Counted from the stretch's first letter, positions 50,496-59,945 are shown. The stretch: 64,000 nucleotides of DNA from Psychroflexus tropicus DSM 15496 (GCF_000378765.1 NZ_KB905345.1:62001-126000); one strand, 5' to 3'. Numbers and translations: made by a program. Notes: a model not told the origin generated them from the letters alone.

Positions 50496-52067
50496 TTAGT
50501 TATTGGTTGATATTGAATCTGTTTTGGTTTTGTTATCTAATGGTTTCCAAACATTGTCTGTGTAGCCTAAATAGGTATTGTAGTCTGAGGATTTGAAGTT
50601 TCTTATTCTGCTAAATCTCATCAAACTTTTATCCAAATACACAATTCGATCTTCTGGAATATAGACCGTAACATCTACTCTTACATTTTGTTCTTTAAAT
50701 TCAGGTGTCGTTAAAAAATAGTTGTCAAGTTTCAATGTAGAACCGTCTTCAGTGTAATCATAGTCTACCAAAGCGGCCTCTTCTCTGGCTATCGATTCTG
50801 TAGAACCAAATCCCTTCTTTGTAACTCTTACTTTTAATTCATCATCATTAGAGGTTCTGAAATTCACATTAACGTTTGTACTAAAAAGTCTGGAATTATC
50901 ATCTTCGTCTTTAACGATCTTTTGAGACCTACTCTTATTAAAATCATCGGTGTATAACAGATTAGTATTCATTCTAATACGAACCGTGTCGTTTTCTTGA
51001 AATACAAGTGAGTTCACTTCTACAAATTCAGTATCTACACTCACCTCCATCTCTCTTTTAATAGCTAAGGTTGATATGATGATTATACACAGGATCCAGA
51101 TACCTACTAAAGTGATATGAGTGATTTTGCCTAAAGATTTCAGGTTTCTGAAAAGCAATTTTAAACTTAAAACCATCAAGTAAAAGAAAGGTATAGCAGC
51201 AACTAAGAAAAACAAAGCTACTTGAGTCCAATAAGGAGCTCCCAATGAGAAAAATTCCATCTGATTAAAATCTCCAAGTTCAAAAATGGATAGTGTTCCA
51301 AAACTGAAGAAGAAGATGACCAATCCAACCAAAGCAAGACTAGAAATGATCAATAGAATTATGCCTAAGAACTTGGAAATAAAAAGTCCTATAGCTTTTA
51401 ATACTTCGCCAAGACCTTCAAAAAATTGATTAACTCCTGACTTCGTTTGCTGCCCATACTTATCATAATCTATATCTCCTACTCTATCGGCAAACTTGGA
51501 ATAACTCTCCTTTACTTTTTTTTCAATGTTCGTAAGATTGACAGGCTCTCCTTGCATATCAAGCTTCTGCGAAGTGGTTTTGGCGGCTGGAATAGCTATC
51601 CATAAGATAATGTAAATTGCTACAGTTGCTCCAAATGAGAAGAATGCAGAAATAATCCAGATAAATCTAATTAGAAGCGTGTTAAGTCCTAAATAGTGAT
51701 GAAGGCCGGACGAAACTCCCCCTAAGTAATTATGATCTAGGTCACGGTAAAGTTTTCTAGACCGTCTTGGTCTACTTGCACTCGTAGCAGTATCTTCATC
51801 ATCATCAATTTTATAGGCCTCTGGCTCACCCATGATTTTAATCATGTCCTGTACCTGCTTCATCGTAATCACTTGGTCTTTATGAGCTTGTGATTCTGTA
51901 AAAAGCTCTGCAATTCTTGCCTCAATGTCCTGCAAGATTTCATCTCTGCTTTCTTCATTTGCAAGATAGCTTTCAATAGCTTTCAAGTATTGATCAAGTT
52001 GTCTAAACGCATCCTCATCAATATGAAAAAATACGTTCGCAAGATTAATGTTGATAGTTTTATTCAT
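50496..52067 (-). CDS. PspC-domain membrane protein
   Basis: 523 residues. An N-terminal helical region (about 1-105, with ARIAELFTE), a PspC domain at about 110-175 (RKLYRDLDHNYLGGVSSGLH and the hydrophobic IWIISAFFSFGATVAIYIIL), then about four further membrane segments (220-335) and a C-terminal beta-rich domain. PspC takes part in the phage-shock envelope response in proteobacteria. Its start overlaps the padR end by eight bases, so translation is coupled. Sensing envelope stress with the PadR repressor is plausible; it is inference. Confidence 0.88.
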   Translation of the reverse strand: MNKTININLANVFFHIDEDAFRQLDQYLKAIESYLANEESRDEILQDIEARIAELFTESQAHKDQVITMKQVQDMIKIMGEPEAYKIDDDEDTATSASRPRRSRKLYRDLDHNYLGGVSSGLHHYLGLNTLLIRFIWIISAFFSFGATVAIYIILWIAIPAAKTTSQKLDMQGEPVNLTNIEKKVKESYSKFADRVGDIDYDKYGQQTKSGVNQFFEGLGEVLKAIGLFISKFLGIILLIISSLALVGLVIFFFSFGTLSIFELGDFNQMEFFSLGAPYWTQVALFFLVAAIPFFYLMVLSLKLLFRNLKSLGKITHITLVGIWILCIIIISTLAIKREMEVSVDTEFVEVNSLVFQENDTVRIRMNTNLLYTDDFNKSRSQKIVKDEDDNSRLFSTNVNVNFRTSNDDELKVRVTKKGFGSTESIAREEAALVDYDYTEDGSTLKLDNYFLTTPEFKEQNVRVDVTVYIPEDRIVYLDKSLMRFSRIRNFKSSDYNTYLGYTDNVWKPLDNKTKTDSISTNN

Positions 52068-52404
52068 CGTTAGTTTGTTTTTTTGAAGTAATTGTTGTCA
52101 CGGCATAACTTAATTCGGACCAGGTATCTGAGAGTTCATTTAAAAACTCCTTGCCTTCATCTGTAAGTCTGTAATATTTTCTAGGCGGGCCTCCCGTCGA
52201 TTCTTCCCAACGGTAGGTTAATAGTTTTGCATTCTTGAGTCTGGTGAGTAGAGGATAAATAGTTCCCTCCACTACTAAAAGCTTAGCCGACTTTAATGTG
52301 TCTAGTATTTCTGCAACATATGCATCGTCATGACTCAATACAGACAATATGCAATACTCCAGAACTCCTTTACGCATTTGGGCTTTCGTATTTTCAATTT
52401 TCAT
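52060..52404 (-). CDS. PadR-family transcriptional regulator
   Basis: 114 residues. A winged-helix DNA-binding domain of the PadR type: KGVLEYCILSVLSHDDAYVA opening (about 13-32), VVEGTIYPLLTRLKNAKLLT (about 44-63), and STGGPPRKYYRLTDEGKEFL (about 70-89). It is expected to repress its own operon and those of the PspC and head-GIN proteins. The control region just upstream has a -7 element lying inside an inverted repeat with 10-bp arms, well placed for autoregulation. Confidence 0.93.
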   Translation of the reverse strand: MKIENTKAQMRKGVLEYCILSVLSHDDAYVAEILDTLKSAKLLVVEGTIYPLLTRLKNAKLLTYRWEESTGGPPRKYYRLTDEGKEFLNELSDTWSELSYAVTTITSKKQTNDE

Positions 52405-52424
52405 GTTCTTCTTTTCAAATAATA

Positions 52425-52463
52425 TATTACAAAGATATATCTTTTAAACACTACTTTGTAATA
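52425..52463 (-). promoter_or_regulatory. PadR operon promoter with inverted repeat
   Basis: Perfect arms TATTACAAAG (52425-52434) and CTTTGTAATA (52454-52463), 19 bases apart. Between and over the left arm lies, on the minus strand, TATCTTTG (52430-52437), an exact match to the -7 consensus TAnnTTTG. The spacing, about two helical turns plus, suits a PadR dimer covering the promoter. Candidate autoregulatory operator. Confidence 0.55.
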
Positions 52464-52639
52464 CATAGTAATATAATTTAACTTTTACTTAACACTTAAA
52501 ATCTTACAATTTATTGCTAATCCTAGATGTCATGGTCATTACAAAAGATTATGAGGGATAAAAAAGAATCCAAAATGTACATCAAATAGAAAGATAGGAA
52601 CCTAAATAAATAGTATTTTAGATTTAAATATGATTACCA

Positions 52640-53092
52640 ATGAAGTTAACGCCATCCAAAATCAATCTATTTTTATTTTCAAAGTTACCCTCAGCTTGGC
52701 TCTGTGGAGTGAGGCTAAAAACGATTGATGAAAACGTTTGTGAGACAACAGTAACTCATAGATGGATCAATCAAAATCCATTTAACAGCATGTATTTTGC
52801 GGTACAGGCTATGGCTGCAGAACTCAGTACTGGAGCCATAGTGATGAAAGAGATTAATGATAGTGGAGAAAAGATTTCTATGCTTGTACAGGAAAATTCA
52901 TCATCATTCTATAAGAAAGCAAAGGGAAAAATAACTTTCACCTGTGAAGATGTCCGTCTGGTTAAATCCAATATTCAAGAATGCCTAAACAATCCGGAAG
53001 GAGAAAAGTTTTGGATGACCTCTGTCGCTAAGAATGCAAAAGGAGATATTGTCTCAGAATTTAAATTTCAATGGACGGTAAGAAAAAAATAA
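52640..53092 (+). CDS. DUF4442 hotdog-fold protein
   Basis: 150 residues, full length for DUF4442, a hotdog-fold family related to PaaI thioesterases. Typical pieces are LPSAWLCGVRLKTIDENVCE (about 16-35), WINQNPFNSMYFAVQAMAAE (about 42-61) and the C-terminal FKFQWTVRKK. Acyl-CoA thioesterase activity is a guess from the fold; catalytic residues are not obvious. It stands alone, divergent from padR across a 235-base gap. Confidence 0.8.
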   Translation: MKLTPSKINLFLFSKLPSAWLCGVRLKTIDENVCETTVTHRWINQNPFNSMYFAVQAMAAELSTGAIVMKEINDSGEKISMLVQENSSSFYKKAKGKITFTCEDVRLVKSNIQECLNNPEGEKFWMTSVAKNAKGDIVSEFKFQWTVRKK

Positions 53093-53211
53093 TTTATGTT
53101 CATTATAGAAACATTTAATGATAAGAATCATAATTATATAGGCATATAATTATTATTTTAGTAAAAATATTATTTATGACACACAATTACTTAATTTAAA
53201 ATTTTACGACC

Positions 53212-53406
53212 ATGCCAAGAGCGATGTTGGAATACACCAAAGAAATTTTGAAAAAAGTAAGCTTTGATCCTCAGTTATTTTGCAGGGAATTAAAAAAGGC
53301 AACAAAACGCCTTTTACCTTATGAACTCGATGAACTTAGAGACTTTATCATAAGACTTACACAGACAAATCCTTCTCTAAAGCAGTGTATGATTTATTTG
53401 GATTAA
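53212..53406 (+). CDS. Small conserved flavobacterial protein of unknown function
   Basis: 64 residues, predicted mostly helical (MPRAMLEYTKEILKKVSF at the N-terminus, LPYELDELRDFIIRLTQ in the middle). The start sequence MPRAMLEYTK and its LCREL/LLPYEL-type core recur in small flavobacterial proteins as far as I recall; no domain is known. Two Cys (FCREL, KQCMIYLD) give no metal motif. It is followed by a strong terminator, which favours a real, separately expressed gene. Function unknown. Confidence 0.7.
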   Translation: MPRAMLEYTKEILKKVSFDPQLFCRELKKATKRLLPYELDELRDFIIRLTQTNPSLKQCMIYLD

Positions 53407-53428
53407 AAATTTCTAACCGTTCTTTCAG

Positions 53429-53464
53429 ATCCATTATTTTAAGGTTTTAAAATAGTGGATTTTT
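53429..53464 (+). terminator. Terminator after the 64-residue gene
   Basis: ATCCATTATTTTAA pairs with TTTTAAAATAGTGGAT over a short loop, with one G-T wobble, then TTTT. It lies 22 bases past the stop codon. Confidence 0.75.
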
Positions 53465-53495
53465 GATTTATGCTTACCTTTACCTAAAAAGCTAA

Positions 53496-54023
53496 ATGTC
53501 GAAAATCATAGCCTTTACAGGATCGAATTCATCTACCTCTATTAACGATCAACTTTTAAAATACTCCCTACAACATTTTAAAAACCATAGTGTTGAATAT
53601 ATTGATCTTAAAGCCTTAAGTGTTCCTATATATTCTGAGGATATAGAAAAAGAAAGCGGGATTCCAGATTCTATCAAAAAATTAAGATCTACTATTGACG
53701 CTAGTGATGCCTTAGTGGTGGCCGTCAATGAACATAATGGAACGATGTCTGCTTTTTTCAAAAACATCACCGACTGGTTATCTCGTACAGGAAGTTATCT
53801 TGAAGGTAAAACCATCTTACTTCTATCAAGTTCTCCAGGTCAGGGCGCTGGCAGAAATTGCTTGGAATACACCATTGCTAATTTCAAGAAATTTGGCGGA
53901 CAAATTGATCAAACCTTCAGCCTTCCATCGTTTCAAGATCATTTTCAAGACGGAGAACTCTCAAAAGCATTTAAAGAAGACCTCATGACTTCTGTCACTA
54001 CGTTTGAAAATAATTTGAAATAA
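53496..54023 (+). CDS. NADPH-dependent FMN reductase-family oxidoreductase
   Basis: 175 residues with the flavodoxin-like fold of the NADPH-dependent FMN reductase family. The phosphate-binding loop FTGSNSSTSINDQLL (about 7-21) opens the protein, and VNEHNGTMSAFFKNITDWLS (about 78-97) is the second FMN contact, followed by LLSSSPGQGAGRNCLE (about 109-124). Likely reduces flavins or quinones with NAD(P)H in the cytoplasm. It is followed by pabB after two bases, so the two share a message; a functional link is not obvious. Confidence 0.87.
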   Translation: MSKIIAFTGSNSSTSINDQLLKYSLQHFKNHSVEYIDLKALSVPIYSEDIEKESGIPDSIKKLRSTIDASDALVVAVNEHNGTMSAFFKNITDWLSRTGSYLEGKTILLLSSSPGQGAGRNCLEYTIANFKKFGGQIDQTFSLPSFQDHFQDGELSKAFKEDLMTSVTTFENNLK

Positions 54024-54025
54024 GA

Positions 54026-55330
54026 TTGAGAAGAATCACTACATTTTCAATTTCAGAAGAACCTAAGTTTAAAGAAAAACTTTTTCGCTGGGGGAAACAA
54101 TTTAAAGAAGTTGTCTTTCTGGACTCCAACCGAAACCATCATCTGTATAGTGACTTTGAAGCTATATTGGCTGTTGATGCTTTTACAGCTTTAAAAACAG
54201 ATCAGCATCTTGCTTTTGATCGGCTTGAAGAATATCAAACTACTACAAATGACTGGTTATTCGGATACCTAAGTTACGATCTGAAAAACAATATTGAGGC
54301 AATTTCTTCCAACAATGATGACCAGCTTAATTTTCCAGAATTGTATTTTATCCAACCTAAAAAGATCTGGATCATTAAAAAAGATTTGGTCGAAGCCCAT
54401 TATCTCAACTTGGTTGAAGATGAAATTGAATCTGATTTTGAAGCCATCTTAGAAACAAAGCAAGCCAAATCAAATTACACCTGGCATCAATTTTCCCCTC
54501 AATGGACTAAAGAAGAATACATTGATAAAGCCAAAAATATCCTGGAACACATTCATCGCGGTGATATTTATGAAGTCAATTTTTGTCAGGAATTTCATTT
54601 GAATGATTCAAATATAGACCCCTACTCTACCTTTGAGCATCTCAATTTAAAATCTAAGGCCCCCTTTTCCAGTTTTCTACGTTTGGAAAACATTCATGCC
54701 CTTTGTGCCAGTCCAGAACGATTTCTTAAAAAGCAAGGTGATAAATTGATTTCACAACCTATAAAAGGAACATCAAAACGTGGTAAATCAGATATTGAAG
54801 ATGATCTTCTGAAACAGAAACTGAGCCAAGACCCTAAAGAGATTTCAGAAAACGTGATGATCGTCGACTTGGTAAGAAATGACTTGTCAAAAACTGCTGC
54901 CAAAAGCTCGGTCGAGGTTGAAGAGCTATGCAAAGTATATACTTATGAGCAGGTGCATCAGATGGTGTCGACCATAACTTCCAAAGTAAAGCCAGAGGTC
55001 TCGGTGTCAGAAGTTATAAAATCCCTATTCCCTATGGGAAGCATGACGGGTGCTCCTAAACTATCGGCTATGCAAATTGCAGAAACTTACGAATCTACAA
55101 AACGGGGGCTCTACAGTGGCTCCATTGGCTATATCACTCCTGATCATGACTTCGATTTTAATGTGGTCATTAGGACTTTACTTTATAATTCAGAACACAA
55201 ACACCTTTCTTATATGGTGGGTAGTGCCTTAACTGCTCAAGCTGATCCAGAACGAGAATACAAGGAATGTCTTGTTAAAGGAAAAGCTCTACAATATGTT
55301 GTTAATGCTACAGGAGTTACAGAAGATTAA
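54026..55330 (+). CDS. pabB: Chorismate-binding enzyme, probable aminodeoxychorismate synthase component I
   Basis: 434 residues from a TTG start two bases after the previous stop; no ATG fits the N-terminus. The chorismate-binding domain is complete: GDIYEVNFCQEF (about 180-191), the PIKGT motif with Lys247 and SMTGAPK (about 340-346). A Lys in PIKGT is characteristic of aminodeoxychorismate synthase, whereas TrpE has Ala there. It joins chorismate with ammonia from a PabA-like partner toward folate; isochorismate or salicylate synthases share the Lys and are less likely. The downstream neighbours (tilS, dsbD) are not folate genes. Confidence 0.82.
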   Translation: MRRITTFSISEEPKFKEKLFRWGKQFKEVVFLDSNRNHHLYSDFEAILAVDAFTALKTDQHLAFDRLEEYQTTTNDWLFGYLSYDLKNNIEAISSNNDDQLNFPELYFIQPKKIWIIKKDLVEAHYLNLVEDEIESDFEAILETKQAKSNYTWHQFSPQWTKEEYIDKAKNILEHIHRGDIYEVNFCQEFHLNDSNIDPYSTFEHLNLKSKAPFSSFLRLENIHALCASPERFLKKQGDKLISQPIKGTSKRGKSDIEDDLLKQKLSQDPKEISENVMIVDLVRNDLSKTAAKSSVEVEELCKVYTYEQVHQMVSTITSKVKPEVSVSEVIKSLFPMGSMTGAPKLSAMQIAETYESTKRGLYSGSIGYITPDHDFDFNVVIRTLLYNSEHKHLSYMVGSALTAQADPEREYKECLVKGKALQYVVNATGVTED

Positions 55331-55342
55331 CCCAATAAAGCT

Positions 55343-55350
55343 TAATTTTG
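55343..55350 (+). promoter_or_regulatory. Candidate -7 promoter element of tilS
   Basis: TAATTTTG matches TAnnTTTG exactly and lies 13 bases before the tilS ATG, the usual distance in Flavobacteriaceae. No clear -33 TTG was found, so tilS may also be read from upstream. Confidence 0.4.
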
Positions 55351-55363
55351 CGGTTTCAGGAAT

Positions 55364-56677
55364 ATGCAAGATATTTTTCACAAACATATTGAAGTTGAGT
55401 TTCCAGAATTACTAGAATCTCCATTTATTATTGCCATAAGTGGCGGAGTTGATTCTGTGGTGTTAGCCCATTTATGTTCTAACTTGAAATTAAACTTTGC
55501 CCTGGCCCATTGTAATTTCAAACTTAGGGCAGGTGATAGTAAAGAGGATGCAAAATTCGTAACAAAGCTTGCCGAAAATCTAAATTGTGAGCTTTTCAAA
55601 AAGGATTTTGAAACTGAAGCTATTGCCGAACAGCGAAAGGAATCCATTCAAATTACTGCGAGACATTTACGCTACCAGTGGTTTGAAGAACTCATTAAAA
55701 CTACGTCTTACAAATTTCTGCTCACTGCTCATCATCTTAATGACAGTTTGGAAACCTTTATTATCAACTTAAGTCGGTCTACAGGGATCAAGGGTCTCAC
55801 TGGGGTTCCAAGCCAAAACCAATACATTCGTAGACCTCTATTAAAATTCAGCAAAAAAGAAATTGAAGATTTTGCAATTGAAAATCATATAGAATGGAGA
55901 GAAGACCAAAGCAATACAAGCACTAAGTATTTAAGAAATCAAATAAGACATCAAATTGTACCAGAATTGATGGGACTTACTCCAAATTTTCTAAACAATT
56001 TTGATTCTAGCCTTCAAAAGATTAAAGATGCTGAGTCACTTTTAGAAGACTATACAAATTTGCTTTTCAAAGCACTTATAAAAGAAAAGGAAGACCACTA
56101 CGAAATCGACATTGAAAAATTAAAACAATACCCCAATCAAAGAGCAATTTTGTATCAATTATTGGAAAGCTTCGGTTTTAAAGAGTGGAATGATGTATAC
56201 AACTTGATGGATGCCCAAACTGGGAAGCATGTAGAATCGCCAACACATACGTTATTTAAAAACCGAAATCAATTGGTTTTATCTGCAAACTCTACTCAAG
56301 AGTTCCAGTCGATAGACATTGACGAAGACCAATCTGAAGTTCAATTGAACGGTAACAAATTAAAATTCTCCAAAGTTGATAAGCTAGGGGAATTGGACTC
56401 TAACCTGGCCTATTTTGATTATGCCAAACTTAAGTTTCCCTTAAGTTTAAGGTCTGTAAATAAGGGAGATTTCTTTTATCCTTTTGGAATGAAAGGCAAA
56501 AAGAAGCTTAGTGATTTTCTTAAAGACGAAAAAGTAAGCCCTCACAAAAAATCGAATCAATTAGTCCTATGCAATGGGAACGATGATATCATCTGGGTAT
56601 TAAGTTTAAGAACTGACAATCGTTACAAAGTGGATCAAGCCACTGATAAAATTTTAAAAATCGAATATCTGAAATGA
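55364..56677 (+). CDS. tilS: tRNA(Ile)-lysidine synthase
   Basis: 437 residues. The PP-loop SGGVDS (26-31) binds ATP; HCNFKLRAGDSKEDA and LTAHHLNDSLETFIINLSRS (about 125-144) are TilS signatures, and the C-terminal domain (FYPFGMKGKKKLSDFLKDEK) closes the protein. It modifies C34 of the CAU-anticodon tRNA-Ile to lysidine so it reads AUA, an essential step. The stop codon overlaps the dsbD start (ATGA), so the two are translationally coupled. Confidence 0.95.
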   Translation: MQDIFHKHIEVEFPELLESPFIIAISGGVDSVVLAHLCSNLKLNFALAHCNFKLRAGDSKEDAKFVTKLAENLNCELFKKDFETEAIAEQRKESIQITARHLRYQWFEELIKTTSYKFLLTAHHLNDSLETFIINLSRSTGIKGLTGVPSQNQYIRRPLLKFSKKEIEDFAIENHIEWREDQSNTSTKYLRNQIRHQIVPELMGLTPNFLNNFDSSLQKIKDAESLLEDYTNLLFKALIKEKEDHYEIDIEKLKQYPNQRAILYQLLESFGFKEWNDVYNLMDAQTGKHVESPTHTLFKNRNQLVLSANSTQEFQSIDIDEDQSEVQLNGNKLKFSKVDKLGELDSNLAYFDYAKLKFPLSLRSVNKGDFFYPFGMKGKKKLSDFLKDEKVSPHKKSNQLVLCNGNDDIIWVLSLRTDNRYKVDQATDKILKIEYLK

Positions 56678-58701
56678 TAAAATATTTCACTTTTACTATC
56701 TGTTTTCTTGTGATGACGACTGCAAGCTGGGGACAGTTTGGGTTTGAACAGCCAAATACATCTGAAAATCCTTCAAGCTGGACTGCCAAAGTCGAAAAAG
56801 AATCGGACAGTATCTATTCAGTTATAATTTCAGCTAAAATTGAAGACACTTGGCATCTCCCCTCTCAAACTGAACTAAAAGAAGATGAAAATGGCCCTAC
56901 TCCTACAGAGTTTAATTTTGATTATGACACTACCCAAATAAAAAAACTGGGGATGACGACCGAGCCGGAAGGCATCACCAAGTTCGATGAAATTTTCAAA
57001 ACAGAACTGACCTACTTTGAAAATGAAGCTAGATTTTCACAGCGTTTTAAAGTGCTCGATTTAGAAGGAGATTTAGACCTGGAGATTCTGTTTATGATTT
57101 GTAATGATGAAATGTGTCTACCCCAAGATCAAAAACGATTTAATTTTAAAATTCAGAAAGGTGAATTATCCGTTGCTGAGACGAAAGCTATCGAAGTAAA
57201 GAGCAAAGACAAAATTAGAACTGAAGCCTTAAAGTTAGATTTAAAAGGCAAGAGTGAATTCAAATTAAATTCAGAAGAAGGTGAAGACAGTAACTTCACC
57301 ATATTTTTCTTGGGGTTTATAGGAGGTCTTATCGCCTTATTAACTCCATGTGTATTTCCTATGATTCCTTTAACGGTTTCATTTTTCACTAAAGGAGCCA
57401 GAACTAAAAAAATTGGACTAATAAACGCCATCATGTATGGAGCCTTTATCTTTTTGATCTATGTATTACTCAGTTTACCCTTTCATCTCATCGATTCTGT
57501 AAATCCTGAAATCCTAAATAATATCTCAACCAATCCCATTTTGAATATCATTTTTTTTGTGATTTTTATGGTGTTTGCCTTCTCCTTTTTTGGGTATTAT
57601 GAGATCACCCTTCCAAATTCCTGGAGCAGTAAACTGGATCAAAAGGCAACTAGCATAGGTGGAATCGTAGGTATATTTTTCATGGCACTCACATTGGCGT
57701 TGGTGTCGTTTTCCTGCACCGGCCCCATCTTAGGATCCTTACTTGGTGGTTCTCTCACCGCTGATGGTGGAGCTACGATGCTAAGCTTTGGGATGGGTGG
57801 CTTTGGATTGGCATTAGCTTTACCCTTCGCCTTATTTGCTCTGTTCCCCAACTGGCTCAATTCTTTACCAAAAAGTGGTGGCTGGTTAAATACGGTTAAA
57901 GTAGTGTTGGGTTTCCTAGAGTTAGGACTGGCTTTCAAATTCTTATCTAACGCAGATTTAGTTGAACATTGGGGCATCTTAAAACGAGAAGTTTTTGTTG
58001 GAATCTGGATATTAATCGGAATTGCCATGGTTTTATACCTATTTGGAAAACTTAGATTTCCTCACGATGGACCTGTAAGTAAATTGAGTAAAGGGAGAGT
58101 CTTTATTGGTATACTTACACTTGCTTTTGTGATCTACCTCATTCCGGGATTAACCAATAGCTCCTCTGCTAATCTGAAACTTTTAAGTGGCTTCCCTCCT
58201 CCACTGTTTTATAGCATTTATGAGAAAGAGACTGAAGGGCCTTTAGGTCTGAAAGCATATAAAGATTTTGACAAGGGTCTGGAAGCTGCCAAAGCACAAA
58301 ACAAGCCAATTCTGCTAGACTTTACAGGATGGGCCTGTGTCAACTGCAGAAAGATGGAAGAACAGGTCTGGAGCGTCTCTGATGTTTATCAGACTATAAA
58401 AAATGACTATATCCTAATTTCACTTTACGTGGACGATAAAGAAAAGTTAAGTGATGAAGAGAGATTCAACTTTAAAAGAGCAAATGGTTCTGTGAAAAAA
58501 ATTCGCACCATAGGTGACAAATGGGCGACGTTCCAAACTTTAAATTTTAAAAATAACTCGCAGCCTTATTACGTCTTATTATCTCCAAATTTGGAACTGC
58601 TCAATGAAACCATTGCTTACGAGCCCTCTTCTGAAGCCTATTTCAGTTGGCTGGAAACAGGATTAGAAAACTATAAAAACAAAAAAGATAAAACTGAATA
58701 G
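56674..58701 (+). CDS. DsbD-like thiol:disulfide interchange protein
   Basis: 675 residues. Signal peptide (MIKYFTFTICFLVMTTASWG), an N-terminal periplasmic domain with CNDEMC (Cys143/148), a membrane domain with about eight segments (LTPCVFPMIPLTVSFF near 225 and FSCTGPILGSLLGG near 346, the paired Cys that carry electrons), and a C-terminal thioredoxin domain with WACVNCRKME (Cys555/558). It carries reducing power from cytoplasmic thioredoxin to periplasmic proteins, for instance in cytochrome c maturation. Family homologues in Bacteroidota are usually about this size. It overlaps tilS by four bases; its stop codon is inside a terminator stem. Confidence 0.93.
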   Translation: MIKYFTFTICFLVMTTASWGQFGFEQPNTSENPSSWTAKVEKESDSIYSVIISAKIEDTWHLPSQTELKEDENGPTPTEFNFDYDTTQIKKLGMTTEPEGITKFDEIFKTELTYFENEARFSQRFKVLDLEGDLDLEILFMICNDEMCLPQDQKRFNFKIQKGELSVAETKAIEVKSKDKIRTEALKLDLKGKSEFKLNSEEGEDSNFTIFFLGFIGGLIALLTPCVFPMIPLTVSFFTKGARTKKIGLINAIMYGAFIFLIYVLLSLPFHLIDSVNPEILNNISTNPILNIIFFVIFMVFAFSFFGYYEITLPNSWSSKLDQKATSIGGIVGIFFMALTLALVSFSCTGPILGSLLGGSLTADGGATMLSFGMGGFGLALALPFALFALFPNWLNSLPKSGGWLNTVKVVLGFLELGLAFKFLSNADLVEHWGILKREVFVGIWILIGIAMVLYLFGKLRFPHDGPVSKLSKGRVFIGILTLAFVIYLIPGLTNSSSANLKLLSGFPPPLFYSIYEKETEGPLGLKAYKDFDKGLEAAKAQNKPILLDFTGWACVNCRKMEEQVWSVSDVYQTIKNDYILISLYVDDKEKLSDEERFNFKRANGSVKKIRTIGDKWATFQTLNFKNNSQPYYVLLSPNLELLNETIAYEPSSEAYFSWLETGLENYKNKKDKTE

Positions 58702-58714
58702 TTTTATCTTTTTT
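58681..58714. terminator. Terminator shared by dsbD and lysA
   Basis: AAAAAAGATAAAAC (58681-58694) and GTTTTATCTTTTTT (58701-58714) form a perfect 14-bp stem with T runs on both strands. The stem starts inside the end of dsbD and serves both convergent transcripts. Confidence 0.85.
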
Positions 58715-58739
58715 GAGTATTTAGATTAAGTGTCGAGTC

Positions 58740-59945
58740 TTACAGCGCTACTTCCAACTGATTTCTCACAATGTCATCAAATGTTTCCCGTTGTCTAATC
58801 AAATGAGCCTCGCCTTTATGCCAAAGCACTTCAGGGGGTCTAAACCTTGAGTTGTAATTACTGGCCATGGAGTAGCAATAAGCTCCTGCATTTTTGAAAG
58901 CCAATACATCCCCTTCACTAATCTCAGAAATCATCTTATTGTTAGCGAAGGTATCGGTTTCACAGATATAGCCAACGACTGAATAGAATCTCTTGTTGCG
59001 TTCTGGATGTGTAATATTGAAAATTTCATGATTAGACCCATAAAACATCGGTCTGATTAAATGATTAAACCCTGAATCAATTTGAGCAAACACTGTAGAG
59101 GTAGTTTGCTTCACAACATTAACTTTAGCTAAAAAGAATCCTGCTTCACTTACCAAAAACTTACCAGGTTCAAAAGCTAAAGTGAGCTCCTTTCCGTAAG
59201 ATTTACAAAATTCATTAAAGCGTTTAGTAAGTTTGGTCCCCAATTCCTCGACGTTGGTTTCTATGTCACCTTCATGATAAGGCACCTTAAAACCACTACC
59301 GAAGTCTAAGAACTCAAGATTTTCGAATTTGGAAGCCACATCAAATAAAATTTCTGCAGCATGAAGAAAGACGCCTATATCCAGAATATCACTACCTGTA
59401 TGCATATGAATGCCGTTGATAGTCATTCCCGTATTTTCAACAATTCTTAAAACATGAGGCATTTGGTGTATAGAAATACCAAACTTAGAGTCGATATGAC
59501 CAACAGATATATTGGTATTACCACCTGCCATCACATGCGGATTGATACGAATGCAAACGGGAACATTGGGATGCTTAGCACCAAACTGTTCTAGTATTAA
59601 TAAATTATCGATGTTAATTTGGACACCGAGTTCAACGGCTTCTTCAAGCTCTTCCATAGACACTCCGTTTGGAGTAAAGATGATTTTTGAAGGATCGAAT
59701 CCTGCAGCTATTCCCAATTTCACTTCCTGAATAGATACCGTATCTAAAGCGCTTCCTAATTGATTAAATAGCCTCAAAATACTGAGGTTTGATAAAGCTT
59801 TTACAGCATAATGAAGTCGTAGATGTTTGACCTTCTTAAAAGCTCCTGTAAGACGTTTATACTGGTGAATAATTTTTTCTGAATCATAAACATAAACAGG
59901 GCTACCGTGTTGCTGAGCCACTTTTAAAAGGTCTGCGTGTGTCAT
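58740..59945 (-). CDS. lysA: Diaminopimelate decarboxylase
   Basis: 401 residues of the fold-III PLP decarboxylase family. The cofactor Lys49 lies in HYAVKALSN; HMHTGSDI (about 180-187) and the phosphate-binding FGSGFKVPY follow; CETDTFANN takes the place of the usual CESxD substrate segment, and the C-terminal beta domain ends the protein. It makes lysine from meso-diaminopimelate. It is a single gene, and a lysine-rich open frame lies upstream on the same strand. Length is at the short end of LysA but complete; ornithine/arginine decarboxylases are a less likely alternative. Confidence 0.92.
   Translation of the reverse strand: MTHADLLKVAQQHGSPVYVYDSEKIIHQYKRLTGAFKKVKHLRLHYAVKALSNLSILRLFNQLGSALDTVSIQEVKLGIAAGFDPSKIIFTPNGVSMEELEEAVELGVQINIDNLLILEQFGAKHPNVPVCIRINPHVMAGGNTNISVGHIDSKFGISIHQMPHVLRIVENTGMTINGIHMHTGSDILDIGVFLHAAEILFDVASKFENLEFLDFGSGFKVPYHEGDIETNVEELGTKLTKRFNEFCKSYGKELTLAFEPGKFLVSEAGFFLAKVNVVKQTTSTVFAQIDSGFNHLIRPMFYGSNHEIFNITHPERNKRFYSVVGYICETDTFANNKMISEISEGDVLAFKNAGAYCYSMASNYNSRFRPPEVLWHKGEAHLIRQRETFDDIVRNQLEVAL

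Noticed and set aside
57639-58028. 129-codon open frame on the minus strand inside dsbD
   Set aside because: Antisense to the DsbD membrane domain; the composition is what the complement of hydrophobic codons gives.
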